Position numbers and translations under genes: made by a program | The notes under the pieces: model-generated | Told to the model about the DNA's origin: nothing | The model's database searches: none | The model's input: the letters and a program-made list of their open reading frames with translations, nothing else | Source of the DNA: Heliocybe sulcata | Taxonomy: Eukaryota; Basidiomycota; Agaricomycetes; Gloeophyllales; Gloeophyllaceae | Reading direction: 5' to 3' | DNA: 64,000 bases | Assembly: GCA_004369045.1 (NCBI GenBank) | Contig: ML213508.1 | Coordinates: 478,532-542,531, forward strand | Part shown: piece after piece, positions 1 through 11,595 of the stretch | Layout of the letters: the number at the start of each line of letters is the position of its first letter | Position numbering within the stretch: position 1 is the stretch's first letter

Positions 1-1243
1 AGCTTGGAATGAGTATCTCGAATCACCACAGGCTATTGGTGATCCCCTGACAGTTGGAAGGTACAGCATCTTTTTACCGGTTATTTTTGCTATCTCATGT
101 TGATACTTAGTGTGTGATCAGTTTAATGAAGTACGTTACTCAGTCCTCGCTTCCATCAACACGCTCCTTCCTTGCCGTCCAGGCGTCATCGGTACCCAGA
201 ATGAACTGGAGCCATCCCAGTTGCAACGGATGCTCATGATGTGAAAGGGGGTGCCGGCAATACTAATTACACTGGGTTTCATGACCGGCTATTGCTGGAG
301 CACTAGAGGGTCAACGTATAGTTCATGCAGACGCCTCGGTTGCAGACTGCATTCTCAGAGCTATAGACCTTAATGACCTAATCTGAGACGAAAGGTATGC
401 AGAGATCTCCGGAACTAGTACTTACTGACGATCCAATCGATACGACAGCCAGGATGAAGCATTGCGGAATCCACGTTCAACCCATGAGATGGCTGACAAC
501 AATAGCTGACATTGCTGCCTGGATATGCACCAGAGACCTGGCCTTCGGTAAGCGAGGTTGAGTCTGTCAGTACATCCTACTGGAGGTCTAGAAGCAGCTG
601 AGCATTGCTTCGTTCCACATATCACTTCTCAAACTCCGCTGAATTGCTATGGCTGGTGTCGCTTCTCGCCCTCCCCTTAGCGCGACCTTCGACGCGTGGG
701 GCTCATACACCTGAACGCCCCAGCTGACTTGGTTTCTGACTTGTACGGGGAACCCGTACTTCCTGTTACCCACCGTGAGTGACTAATGCGCGCGGATCCC
801 AACATTTTCTAATTCGTACGTGCGATAGACAATGTACCAGCTATCTGCCAGTCCTTGTCATACGTAACACACTAGCTCCAGGGGGCTCCCATTCGCTATC
901 GCGTACTGCAGCACATGTGACGCTGCCCTGGGTCCCAGAGAATGCGTTCGCCTTTCGGCTTCTCTTGCATGGGAAGTGGGGAAGTGAACACCGTATCCTT
1001 CGGGATAGAAGCTGACGATAATGGGGTCAGTAGGTGGGTTATCTGGCGCCGCCCATCGTACGACGTGTGGTGCTGTTTTCACTTAGACCAGGTAAGGTTG
1101 GTCCATTGCAGCGTTGACGCCTACAATATTCCTCTTCAAGACCCTTTCATCATGCATATATATATATATATATATAAGTCTGAGTCCTCATGCTCTTTGT
1201 ACAGCATCGAGCTTGTGGAGCCAAGGCTGAACTAAGAATCAAG
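1..1243. other. Intergenic, no gene recognised
   Basis: I see no exon chain or protein family here. Open frames are short on both strands and conflict with one another. The only clear structure is an AT dinucleotide run at 1156-1176, about 70 bp upstream of the first gene. A gene entering from the left edge cannot be excluded, but nothing supports one. Confidence 0.5.
1156..1176. repeat. AT dinucleotide microsatellite
   Basis: Ten uninterrupted AT units plus one base. It lies 68 bp upstream of the ATG at 1244, so it may also serve as a TATA-like promoter element for that gene; that role is inference. Confidence 0.8.
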
Positions 1244-2087
1244 ATGGGTCTTTTCTACGCTTATGTGAAAAACGTGAGCCTCTTTATTGCGTCGATGCTT
1301 CATTCTGACGTTGCTAACTGTATGTGTCAGTCGAAAGACGATGCTACGTATCGATATATGATAACGTTTGCCACTCGGGAGACCGCAGATGACTGGTGGC
1401 GCGCACTTTGCGAGACTCGCTGGGCGAGGCACGTTGCCCGAATTACTCCAGAGTTCTACACGCACAGTGTCGGGGAATTCAATGTCTCTGCATCCGTCCA
1501 TAAGGGCTATCTGCCCCAGTTTCAAGACAGGGTATTCTTCACCCTTTTGCACGACCTTGGCGGTCGGCAAATGAGCCCGTTACCGAAGCAGGATATCACG
1601 GATCATGTCAGTGGTAACCGGTAAGGCCTTCAGTCTGATCATCTGGATCATGATGACTCAGTTGCTTGCATACGGCTGAAGATTCTTCATTCGGGCCAAG
1701 GTCGACCCTACCCAGTATTGGTTCGTGCCTCACGGCCAAGGAGGTCAAGGACAACAGAAAGTCTTCCTCTCGAGGACCGATCGCACTCTCTTTCGCGTGG
1801 ACATAGCCAATGCTGGTACGAGCCACGGCAGAGAGATAGTCATGATAGTCAGGGATGAAATAACTATCACGGCTCTCGTCGATGGCAAAGATGCGCCTGT
1901 GTCAGTCGGGCATACAGAACGCGATGACTCAAACCTCGTAGTGGGCCGTACGCACGACCACTTCAAGTTCGCAGACTTTCAGGGGGGTTTCAGGGCTACC
2001 ACATCGGTTACTGTCTCTAGCATGGGCGAGCAGCTGAGGGGTCTAGGGAAGGCAATCCACGGAGAGGGCTGGGAATTGGTAAATTGA
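1244..2087 (+). CDS. Conserved basidiomycete protein of unknown function
   Basis: The function is unknown. Three exons (1244-1273, 1331-1620, 1682-2087) splice in frame to 241 residues. The first exon is only 30 nt. The joined protein carries signatures I recall from an uncharacterised basidiomycete family: TYRYMITFATRETADDWW near residue 18, then ITPEFYTH, DHVSGN followed by RFFIRAKVDPTQYWF across the second splice junction, and a C-terminal end GEGWELV. The recovery of the FIR..VDP..YWF block only after removing the 61-nt intron (1621-1681) supports the model. There is no signal peptide and no membrane segment. The ATG at 1244 was chosen because it lies just downstream of an in-frame stop and gives phase-correct splicing; an earlier non-coding exon is possible. 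Family membership is from memory and should be read as tentative. Confidence 0.68.
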
Positions 2088-2649
2088 GCGATCGGCAGCT
2101 CTACTAGTGGGTACCACTCCTGTATTCGTTCCATGATGCATAGAGAACAGAAGCCTGGAAGATAGGTACTGTTAGTAGCGGCTCGTGCCGATATGTGCAG
2201 CTGGTCCTGAATATTCAATATTCATATTCAATACTTGAATCTGTGCAGCCTTCGATGCGATGATAAATGCGCTTGGCTCTATCCTTGGCACTCCTTGGGG
2301 CGCATCGGCCGAGTCATCAGACACAATACGTGTAATTGTCTGGCTTCGTATGCAGATAGTTTCGAGACTGGTCGACCATGAGTCTATAGTAATAGCTAAA
2401 CATATGGATATGCATTGACATGCAGGTCCCGTCGGGCTATGTCTATGGTCTGAGATCGTCTACTCGTGAACGTGCAACCAGCTAGTGCTCCCCCGATCTG
2501 CTCAACATATGTATTTATGGCTTCCCTACTCGAGAGCGCTCCGATGCATCGTCAAGCTCAAGCTTTATAAGCTGGTTGGTGCCATGAACGTCAGATTTGA
2601 TAGTCAATATGATACAGCGATACATGGCCATGATATACAAACAAATCTA
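2088..2649. other. Convergent 3' intergenic region
   Basis: About 560 bp between the ends of the orphan gene and eIF2-beta. No protein-coding exon, RNA gene or repeat was recognised. It should contain both 3' UTRs. Confidence 0.5.
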
Positions 2650-3909
2650 CTACGTAGTCTTGGTCTTGCTTCTCTTCCCGACCTGGGCCTGGAAACCTGT
2701 CTTGATGGCGTTCACGGACCGCCTCGATCCACACGATTCGCATGTCATGAAGAAGATACGATTCTCCTTCGTCAGCAGGGTGTCGAAAGACTTGCACGTC
2801 TTGCAAGTGACATATTCCACTACAGCAGTATGTCAGCGAAGGGCTATAGACCTGGCTACTACAGAAGGAACTCACCAATATACCGACGCAAAACATTCTC
2901 TAACTGTTTCTGCTGGAATCGACCCTTGATAACGAGACGCCCCTGGCCGTCGACGGATCCCGTCGTACCCATCTCGGAGAACAAGAATTGAATGACGTGC
3001 TCCGGCTGACGGTGCATACGTCGGCAGATGTCGGTGATGTTGGTGAAGATGGTTTTCTTATTGCCTTCACGCGCGAGTGAGGGAGGGACAATGACGTAGC
3101 GCTTGCCGGTGGAGGTCAAGAGAGCGGGGTTGGAGGCATGAAGGGAGGCGTAGAAGCGTTGAAGGAGCTACTCGCGGGAGTCAGTAAGATGAACGACGTT
3201 GGGGCGGGCAGGTTCGCGAGGAATACGCACCTCTGGATACGTGTAATCACGATCGCTCTTCAGCCAGGCCTCGTTGCCAGCGTCCAACCCTGACGGTGCT
3301 TCACTGTGAGCAAAGACATTCTCGCCCAGTTCGGATTCATCGACATTGAGCAGAAATTGGCCGCCGCCTGCCTCCTCCTCATCACCGTCCTCATTCCTGT
3401 TCTCCGCCTGAAGTTCCTTCTCGAACGCGTCCAGGTCAAAGGCGGCCTTCTTCTTGGACGATTTCTTCTTCTTTTTGAGGTCCGAGAAGTCGAGATCTTC
3501 GGTAGCAGCAGGGGCAGTAGTGGGTGTCGAGGTTCCAGAACCCTCCTCCTACGACAATAAAATATGAATTGTGCACTTCCTATACGTAGAGAGACATGGC
3601 ACGCACCCCGTCGAGATCCAAAGGAATTTCCCTCTTTTTCTTCTTCTTCTTCTTGAGATCTCCGAACATAGCGTTCGGATCCTCCTCCCCTTCGTCACCC
3701 GCACCATCACTCTGCTTTAGCTGCTCATGCATCGTGCTGGGACCCATATCCACAGCCTCCCCATCCATGGTACGGTCCTCGATTACCTCTGGCGCTGGCG
3801 TCGTAGGATCAGCATCTGCACCCAACGGATCCTCCGAGAATGCGACGCTCTTCTTCTTGGGCTTTTTCTTCTTCAGAGAAGGGTCGAACATAGGTTCCTC
3901 TGAAGCCAT
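2650..3909 (-). CDS. SUI3: Translation initiation factor eIF2 beta subunit
   Basis: This is the beta subunit of the eIF2 GTPase complex, which delivers initiator Met-tRNA to the 40S ribosome in the cytosol. Four exons (3909-3607, 3548-3231, 3167-2876, 2819-2650) give 360 residues with every junction in frame. The N-terminal half has two visible polylysine blocks of the type that bind eIF5 and eIF2B-epsilon: KKKKPKKKS near residue 13 and KKKKKKK at the end of exon 1, and a third [11 protein letters not shown] in exon 2. The C-terminal half has the typical helix-turn-helix region ([18 protein letters not shown]) and the zinc ribbon, with cysteine pairs CKTC and CESC in exon 4. The stop is at 2650-2652. 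The gene is divergent from ATP3, with 157 bp between start codons. It is complete, without odd features. Identity is firm. Confidence 0.96.
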
Positions 3910-4066
3910 GACTGCTATTCGAGAGCAAGAACGTCGAGGGCGACTTCAGCAGTGCGTTCTGACTCAAGTGCATCTTTGACGCGGAGCTGGAATCACCTCC
4001 GGCTATTCCCGCTCTTACTCGTCGTCTCACACAGCGTACTACCCTCTCTGCCCATCCCTTGTCGCA
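3910..4066. promoter_or_regulatory. Shared divergent promoter, SUI3 / ATP3
   Basis: Only 157 bp separate the two start codons, so both housekeeping genes must share regulatory sequence. I see no TATA box in it. The ATP3 side is rich in pyrimidines (for example ctcttactcgtcgtctcac at 4011-4029), as is common for initiator regions of fungal housekeeping genes. Confidence 0.6.
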
Positions 4067-5230
<1,164 letters not shown>

Positions 5231-6063
5231 AGGGGAAGGTCATGGACGGGTCCAATGCGGATTCTGCACTCCTATAGCCGAGTTCGAGCCATGTAGCGTG
5301 GATGCAGCTAGAGCAATTCATACAATAGCCAACTAATCCCTCTGCTATTAGGTGTCAGAACACGGCAAATTAGTAGGGTACCATTTAGAGCCCTACGCAT
5401 ATCCGTGCATGAAGTGGACACCGGATTTTTGCGCACGGAAGAGTGAAAAATGTAAGCTTACGAGCATTTCGATGATGGGTAACTGCAACCGATCAACCTA
5501 TCATATTGGGCGGAGAGGTCTGTTGAGCGGTATTCGCCAAAGGTATGCTCCAATGGTGTGTCGTATCCGTGTCTCGGTATGGGGAGGAGGGTAACGGGAC
5601 AATGTGTTTCCTGGCTAACTGGGAGCCAGGATGGCGCCCCTCAAGCCTGTCAAAAGAGAAAGAACAGAGGATGAGGCAGAGAGCCGGGAACCATGTGTCG
5701 GAGAGAGCCTGGGCGTCAGGAAGAATGTCGGGAGCAGGAGGGGTCTGTCTACTAACCATACATCCAGGATTCATGCATTTCAACATTTTGATTTCACGGA
5801 GCATGTTCCCGAATGCATTCTACTTGCCTGAATTGACCCAATATCTTTTGGGTGAGTGTGAGCAGTGATTTAAGCTTGGGTCTGAATAGGATGTTACATC
5901 AATGCCCTCTTGCCGTCAAGCTCTTTTCATCCTGTCGCGTCCGCGCCAAACGGCGGTATAACAGGGTATATTTGGACTATTCTCGCTATCTGCGGATCAC
6001 CGACTGCAACAGCCGTCGCTATCCGCATGGCAGGGCATATCAAAAGTACGTCCACACTTACCA
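5231..6063. other. Intergenic, one weak small open frame
   Basis: About 830 bp between ATP3 and the transposon. One plus-strand frame at 5631-5831 (66 codons, MAPLKPVKRERTEDEAES...) has an ATG and a highly charged start but no recognisable family or supporting splice sites; I treat it as unproven. Nothing else was seen. Confidence 0.4.
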
Positions 6064-6454
6064 TAACACAGCGGGAGTTGCACCATTTCGGACGTTACGA
6101 TATGTTGGTCAAAATGGAAATCAAATCCATTTAATTTTATAATTGATTCCCTAAGTTGCAAAAGTTATTATTCTTGAAACCCTTCATGGCTCCCTATATA
6201 TATCATCTATTGTGATTCTTTTTGCAAGACTGCATATCAGAGATAAAAATGCTATGCATAATGCTGGTGATATATCTTCCTTTGCAATCAATTTAGAATG
6301 TGACAAATTTGGGATTTTGGGGGTTCCCTAAATGTTGCTCAATAGATATTTTTAAATGGACTATAATTCAATAAATACTACAAGATACATAATATCAGCT
6401 GCCGACATTGTCCGAAATGGTTATGAAAATGATATATTCTGCAACCTTGCAAAA

Positions 6455-6854
6455 GGTATTGGCCCAGTAGCCGCCCAGTAGATGCCCGATAACCGCCCAG
6501 TAGATGCCCGATAGCCGCCCAGTAGACGCCCAGTAGACGCCCAGTAGCCGCCCAGTAGCTGCCCGATAGCCCAGTAGACAACCAGTAGACACCTGATAAG
6601 GGTTCATGCACATGAGAGGGCACATAAGAGTTCATACTGTAAAGACTGACTATTTTATTCACTACCCTGTGGTGTAGCTGCACCACATCTGGCAGGAACC
6701 TGCACACAATATTGCCGGAGTGCAGCTCATACGCCCCACAATGTGTACCGGGGCATTTATCGGGTGGTGGCTGTGCCGGTACCGGGCAGCCTTTGCCCGG
6801 TTATTGCCCAGTGATCGGGCCAGCAATGGGCAATAACCGGGGCAATACCTTTAG
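6455..6854. repeat. Nested inverted repeat bounding the GC-rich core
   Basis: The sequence AAGGTATTGGCCC at the left of the core (about 6454) recurs inverted at the right as GGGGCAATACCTT (about 6840-6853). Between them the right half carries further GGTTATTGCCC / GGGCAATAACC inversions (about 6798-6845). The core therefore looks like a separate palindromic unit inside the AT-rich transposon, possibly a second inserted element. I could not find a clear target duplication around it. Confidence 0.6.
6459..6598. repeat. 11-bp tandem repeat array in the transposon core
   Basis: About thirteen imperfect units of the form GCCCRRTARNN (for example GCCCAGTAGAT, GCCCGATAGCC), period 11 bp. Variation is almost confined to fixed positions (AG or GA at bases 5-6, and the last two bases). 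On the minus strand it gives a long open frame rich in GRLLG/YWA, which I regard as a by-product of the repeat, not a gene. Confidence 0.85.
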
Positions 6855-7565
6855 ACATCCGGCTATAGCTTTACTTTTGGTATCAATTTTTAGATCGTTG
6901 CAAATGTATTTTATTATTTTAGCTTTATCTTCCTTCTCTGATGGTGTAAAATATTATCTTTTTTATCGCATATTTTCGTTCCCTTAATCTCAGATTTGAC
7001 AAGCTTCCCACAGCATCAGCCTGATGTGATATTCTGTAATACATATTGATATCATCAAAATACCATATATTGAATGTCAATACAATGTTGAATTTAATAA
7101 AATAAATTGTTTTATATTTGCATCACTTCTCATTAATTATATTGGCTGCCACCAAAAGCTACTCCTATATATTTACTGAGTGTAATCCATTTCGACCAAC
7201 ATATTGCAACGTTCGAAATGGTGGAACTCCCGCTGTGTAATCAAGAATATACGCAGGTACAGTAACAGCACTGTTCGGCAAGACTGTGCCTGCCTTATTT
7301 TTAGACGGCAAATGAAGCTCTGGCTATATTCGACGTGTCAGTGCAGGAGTTTAGCCGGGAACTCCCATTACCTGCTCTCGCGATCGGTAAGATAAGACAC
7401 CGCTGATGCATATGCAGATATCCTCCGTGCCTACGGTAAATCGGTCCCGAACTTCTTTCTCCGACCATGTCCAACCTTCTCTCCCATGTCGACCATGGCG
7501 GGAGGTCATAAATACCTGGGTGGCCTGCTAGGAAGACTTCCACTCTCACCAGCTATCCGTTTGAC

Positions 7566-8894
7566 ATGCTCGTGGGTCTCCTGGTCACCTTCTGTACAAG
7601 TATTATTGTGTCTGTAACGGCACAGAAGCGATATGCGATCCTCGACAATGACTGGAGTTCAACAGCATTCACTGTACCATTGATGGCATTGGACGGAGGA
7701 CTGGACGTGCTCGCCTTGACAGACTGTACGCTTGGATCACAAATTCACTAATAGTCTGCTCAGTGACCTCGATGTGCTTCTACAGGTACTGGCGACACAT
7801 GGCAGCCCCAAGAAACCCTGCATGCCCTCGCTATCCTGGAAGTCGGCAATCTCTCCTGCATCCCAGTCGTGCCAGGTGCGACTTGGCCTCTTCTACAGAC
7901 CGTTGAGCGCTTCCAAGCCTGGCAGTCCATTCACGGGCCACTGGTATGGCAAGGCGCGTTTGCTCTGCCCAATTACACCGCGGAGGCACTTGGCACGGAC
8001 CCCACAGGCGGAGACCCGAATCGAATCGTCCCTGCGGCATTCGTCGAGGGGTTCCCGTCAACCAAGCCGGTGAACACGACAAATGCCGCAAATTACATGG
8101 TCGAGATGGTCAACAAGTACCCTGGCCAGGTCAGTATCTATGCCGCCGGGCCGCTGACCAATGTCGCGCTCGCGGTGAGGATGGACCCCGCATTTGCGGA
8201 GAATGCGAAGGAGTTGGTGATCATGGGTGGGTACGTTGATGTTGAGCTGCTCCAAGCGACGGGAAGTCTTCTGATGGCCAATCTAAACTCTGATGTGAGG
8301 CTTCTCCATTGTATCTTTTTATGATTGAGGTAACGCTATCTACGCTATAGATCAACTTGATTATGGATCCCGAAGCAGCCAATATCGCACTGACGGCACC
8401 GTTCCCAAACATCACCATCGCCGGGAATGTCGCTAACCAAGTGATGGCCACGCAGTCCTTCTTGGATGAGGTCATCCAGGTGAACAACTCCTACAGCAAC
8501 CTGATGTACAAATACTACGTGAGTTCCGTCTTGTGCGTTGACGAGTCTTGCGACCTTCCTGAATGTTTCCATCACAATAGGGAACTGAGTTCCCTTTCTG
8601 GGACGAAACTGCCATGGCACTCCTCATCGACCCTTCTATCAACTTGAACTCCACTAATGGTATGTCTCCCTGTCTGCTATCTCGCCTATAGCCTGACGCA
8701 CGGTTTCTCTATTATCAGTCTTCGTCTCCGTGGACACTGCCTACGCTAGCCCAAGCTACGGCAACATCCACGTCTACCAAAAGGCGCTCGCGCCACCGAA
8801 CACGAGGAGTGTCCAGTACGTCTTCGAGGTGAACGGCACGAAGCTGCAGGATATGATTATGCATGCCGTGCAATATCCGCCTCAAGTGTGTTGA
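7566..8894 (+). CDS. Secreted nucleoside hydrolase (IunH family)
   Basis: Predicted to cleave the N-glycosidic bond of ribonucleosides, for scavenging bases outside the cell. Five exons (7566-7725, 7786-8294, 8351-8518, 8581-8659, 8719-8894) give 363 residues. Residues 1-19 (MLVGLLVTFCTSIIVSVTA) form a signal peptide. The fold is shown by AILDNDWSSTAF at the start of the mature chain, IYAAGPLTNVALAV, ELVIMGGY, and NSDINLIMDPEAAN across the second junction, the equivalent of the family's EFN-DPEAA calcium/substrate motif. Two canonical elements differ: the DxDxxxDD calcium motif reads DNDWSSTAF, and the late catalytic His-Asp appears as FPFWDE. This pattern is, as I recall, typical of a fungal secreted clade, so it need not mean loss of function, but substrate and activity are uncertain. 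The 3' end is a TGA at 8892-8894. Confidence 0.9.
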
Positions 8895-9391
8895 GTACGT
8901 GAACATCAGGCTATATCGGTCTCCGAAACTACGCTCCTGCTCAGATGCAATGTTAGGTCACGAAACTAGAAATGTGGGCTCAGCGTCCCTCGACGAAATA
9001 TAGGGCGAATGACAGCCAGAGAAGGGCAATATATGCCACCTCATCCCCGCAAACGAAGTGACTTTTCGCCGAGCGCTCGGGCAGGCTAAAGAGAACTATG
9101 TGTGCGAGAATGTGTGACAGCTTGGTGACAGCGCGAAGAAACTTGCGTGAGAATGACATACCAATCAGGTGGCAGTCTACCGGCTTGATGTGTAGACGCG
9201 ACCCTACTTCCGACCGCCTTGCCGCTATCCTACCTGCATACGATCCTCCAGTGTTATGAAGTTCTATATGTCTCTTTGGCGTCTCGGTCCAGACTGGTAT
9301 TCCCGTCAGTCTACTCTCGCAGTTCTGTCCGATCATAGGAGAGCAGCAGCAGGCCAGGAGGTTCAGAAAAGCGGCCCTTACGCGAAACCAC

Positions 9392-10388
9392 ATGCACAAC
9401 GCCCCGAAAGTCTCTCGTACTCGCTCAACTATGCGTCGTCCATTGAGCCCCTCTAGAAAACTGCGTACATTACTTCCGGAGAACCTGTCATCACCGGACT
9501 TCGCTGATTTGAGCGGATTGGAGTCGGTGGACGGTCTCACTTACGCGTCCTCGCCCACCGAAGGGAAGTACATAAGGTTCCCAGCCGGCAGCAAAGGGTT
9601 TTTTTATTGGTATTCCGAGAAGGGGGCACCTGACCTCGCAGGCCAGATTCGTTTCTGCATCACTGGCTCCTCTGACCCAGCGCAAGTCCATAAGGGCAAA
9701 GACCTGCAACTACCCGATGAGGAGACATGGAATATCTCTCTATTTGAACTGGCTCACCGTAACAAATATCGGGCTCTTCAAGAACTGGTGCTATCTGAGG
9801 GTCTGGCTTCGGCAAGATCGTTGCAGAGCGCTCTCCGTGCCACGTGCGGTACCAACCCAGGCCATCTAGTTAGCAGGATGATTTGGAGACTCAGACAGCC
9901 ATTTTCCTGTACCGTTAGATGGTAAGAATGTGTACGTCTGGATACCGCGCAAATCGCGAATAGAGAGGGTGCGGATGGCCATGCCGTATTCCGACGCACT
10001 GAGATCGTCATCTTCGCCCGTATATACGGGTCAGTGCCCTTATTCACGTCCTAGTTCGGCTTACCAATTGATTATATGGGTAGGCAAGATTATTCTACAA
10101 TTCGAACGATCCATTCTCCCCGAACATGAAGGTACTCGGACAGTCGTCCTCCGTATTGTCGAAGTGCTCGACTTTGCGAAACAGGACGTTACTCAGGGAG
10201 ATCCCATAGTACCAGAACCGAAGGCAGGAGGCTTGTTCTTGACGCGGAAGACGAGCCCAGGGCTTATGCACTGGGTTCCTTGGTCGTTCAACGTGGATGA
10301 CCCGGCAGAGCTGACGCGAAAAAGGGTGAAGTCAGCCCTGGAAGTCTTTTTCGAGAATGAGGCTTCTCCTCCTGATCGGCCTCGATAA
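9392..10388 (+). CDS. Agaricomycete orphan family protein, start unresolved
   Basis: The function is unknown. A long exon from about 9392 encodes a basic start, then GLTYASSPTEGKYIRFPAGS, FFYWYSEKGAPDLAGQIRF and a leucine-rich stretch SLFELAHRNKYRALQEL. After one or more short introns near 9922-9970 and 10028-10083, the chain ends with GKIILQFERSILPEHEGTR, TVVLRIVEVL, PKAGGLFLTRK and a terminus at 10388. The blocks '(F)PxGSKGFFYxxxxPxxPPLAGQxRF' and 'IxQFERSxLPxHxGTRxxVLR' are ones I associate with an uncharacterised Agaricomycete family. The frame containing 9392 is open further upstream to about 9258, so the true start may be earlier or in another exon. No signal peptide, membrane helix or catalytic motif is seen. 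Confidence 0.58.
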
Positions 10389-11595
10389 CGACACGTTGTG
10401 TAGACCAACTGTGGCTCTGGCTCGAACCGGTATGCTTGGGACGTAGGATGCGCCGGGTACAAATCAGGCCCTGCTTGGGCTTACTCAAACGATATCTCAA
10501 TTGGCTCGGCTCTGATACTCGAGCGTATAGACTTGCCACGAGTCTAACAGCTACCGTGCCTTCGATAACTACCAGATATCAAAGATACTCGAAGAAACAG
10601 CAGCGCTCCGTTGTTCTCGTCTCTGAGCACTGGGCATGCCACAACCGTACTATATTTCACCTCAATTTTTGCAACGGCGCCGAACTCGAATGCGTGGATA
10701 TGCGTCATGCTTATACTCTATATGCAAGGAGTGTATCAGCGACGCTTGGATTTCGAGTCTAATGTCACTGTGCCTTCGTTTCAGCAGTGCTAGCAGAGGT
10801 GCGCATGAGCGCTACGAGCCGACGAGTTGCAGACTGCGACAGGTGACTTACCGAGCTTATATTTGATGCCCGTCTTCGGACCCACACTAAAGGTTATAAT
10901 GTTCGACCATCCGTTTTGCGTCTTAACTTGCGGGGAGAGTCCATCCGCCTCTATCCAGCACTCAGGTCGGAGTATGCCACATCTTTGCACCAGCCGCTCG
11001 GCAAAGTGTTCATCGAGTGGCTGGAGGTATAGACGGTCCTAGAGGATTGAGTGGGTTCCCGTCCCAAGGCGTCCAATCTTTCTCGCAGCGCTGGCATGCT
11101 GCATTCTCCCGAGTTCCTACAGGATGCAGTTGACATTTATCTCATATTTCTCAGATTGTCCTCGACAACTGGAACTTGCACCTGATCCACTCCGCTAGGG
11201 GCCTCTTTGTCGTTCGAACAGCTCTTCAGCGGCCGTGGTAGGGGAACGGAGGCGCGTCTTGCCGCCCTCAGTAAGCCTTCCCATATGCTTGACGCCAGTA
11301 CTACAGTGTATTCACGAGCGCGACAAGGATTATAAACAGGCAATCTCCGGATCGACGTCGTTTGAACTGAAAATACTCGGGCTTCGAGACGGGGAAAAAT
11401 ACTCTCCGCCCCTAGCCTGCTAGGGCACTGGTTCCGAGGTCCGCGCCCGGCTCTTATTTTTTGACAGGTTCCGCGGCGGTACGATCCTGTGTATGATTGA
11501 GTTATGGCTATACAGACGCCCAGGGCCATCGTGTTTATATACGGCACTTTTGGCGCCGGTATCCTTTAACCCACCTTTCTGTTGCGGACCCACCA
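10389..11595. other. Intergenic, nothing recognised
   Basis: About 1.2 kb upstream of the kinase gene. Several overlapping frames of 60-136 codons exist on both strands (the longest on the minus strand at 11137-11547), but none shows a family motif, clean splice sites or sensible amino acid composition. Confidence 0.45.

Larger units (their letters stand above)
6067..7237. mobile_element. Non-autonomous TIR DNA transposon (MITE-like)
   Basis: The ends are inverted copies of each other: 6067-6118 and the reverse complement of 7186-7237 match at about 47 of 52 positions, both starting CACAGCGGGAGTT. The element is flanked on both sides by TAA (6064-6066 and 7238-7240), a 3-bp target-site duplication of the TWA type used by PIF/Harbinger elements. 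No transposase reading frame is present, so it would need enzyme from elsewhere. The interior is strongly AT-rich, unlike the surroundings, except for a GC-rich core at about 6455-6854. At 1171 bp it is long for a MITE. The high similarity of the two ends suggests fairly recent mobility. The superfamily is inferred only from the duplication length and pattern; other TIR superfamilies are possible. Confidence 0.82.

Noticed and set aside
6378-6707. Minus-strand frame with GRLLG/YWA repeats
   Set aside because: Produced by the 11-bp tandem array; no gene features.
8980-9540. Minus-strand 186-codon frame
   Set aside because: It overlaps the plus-strand orphan gene, has no recognisable motif and a poor composition for a protein.
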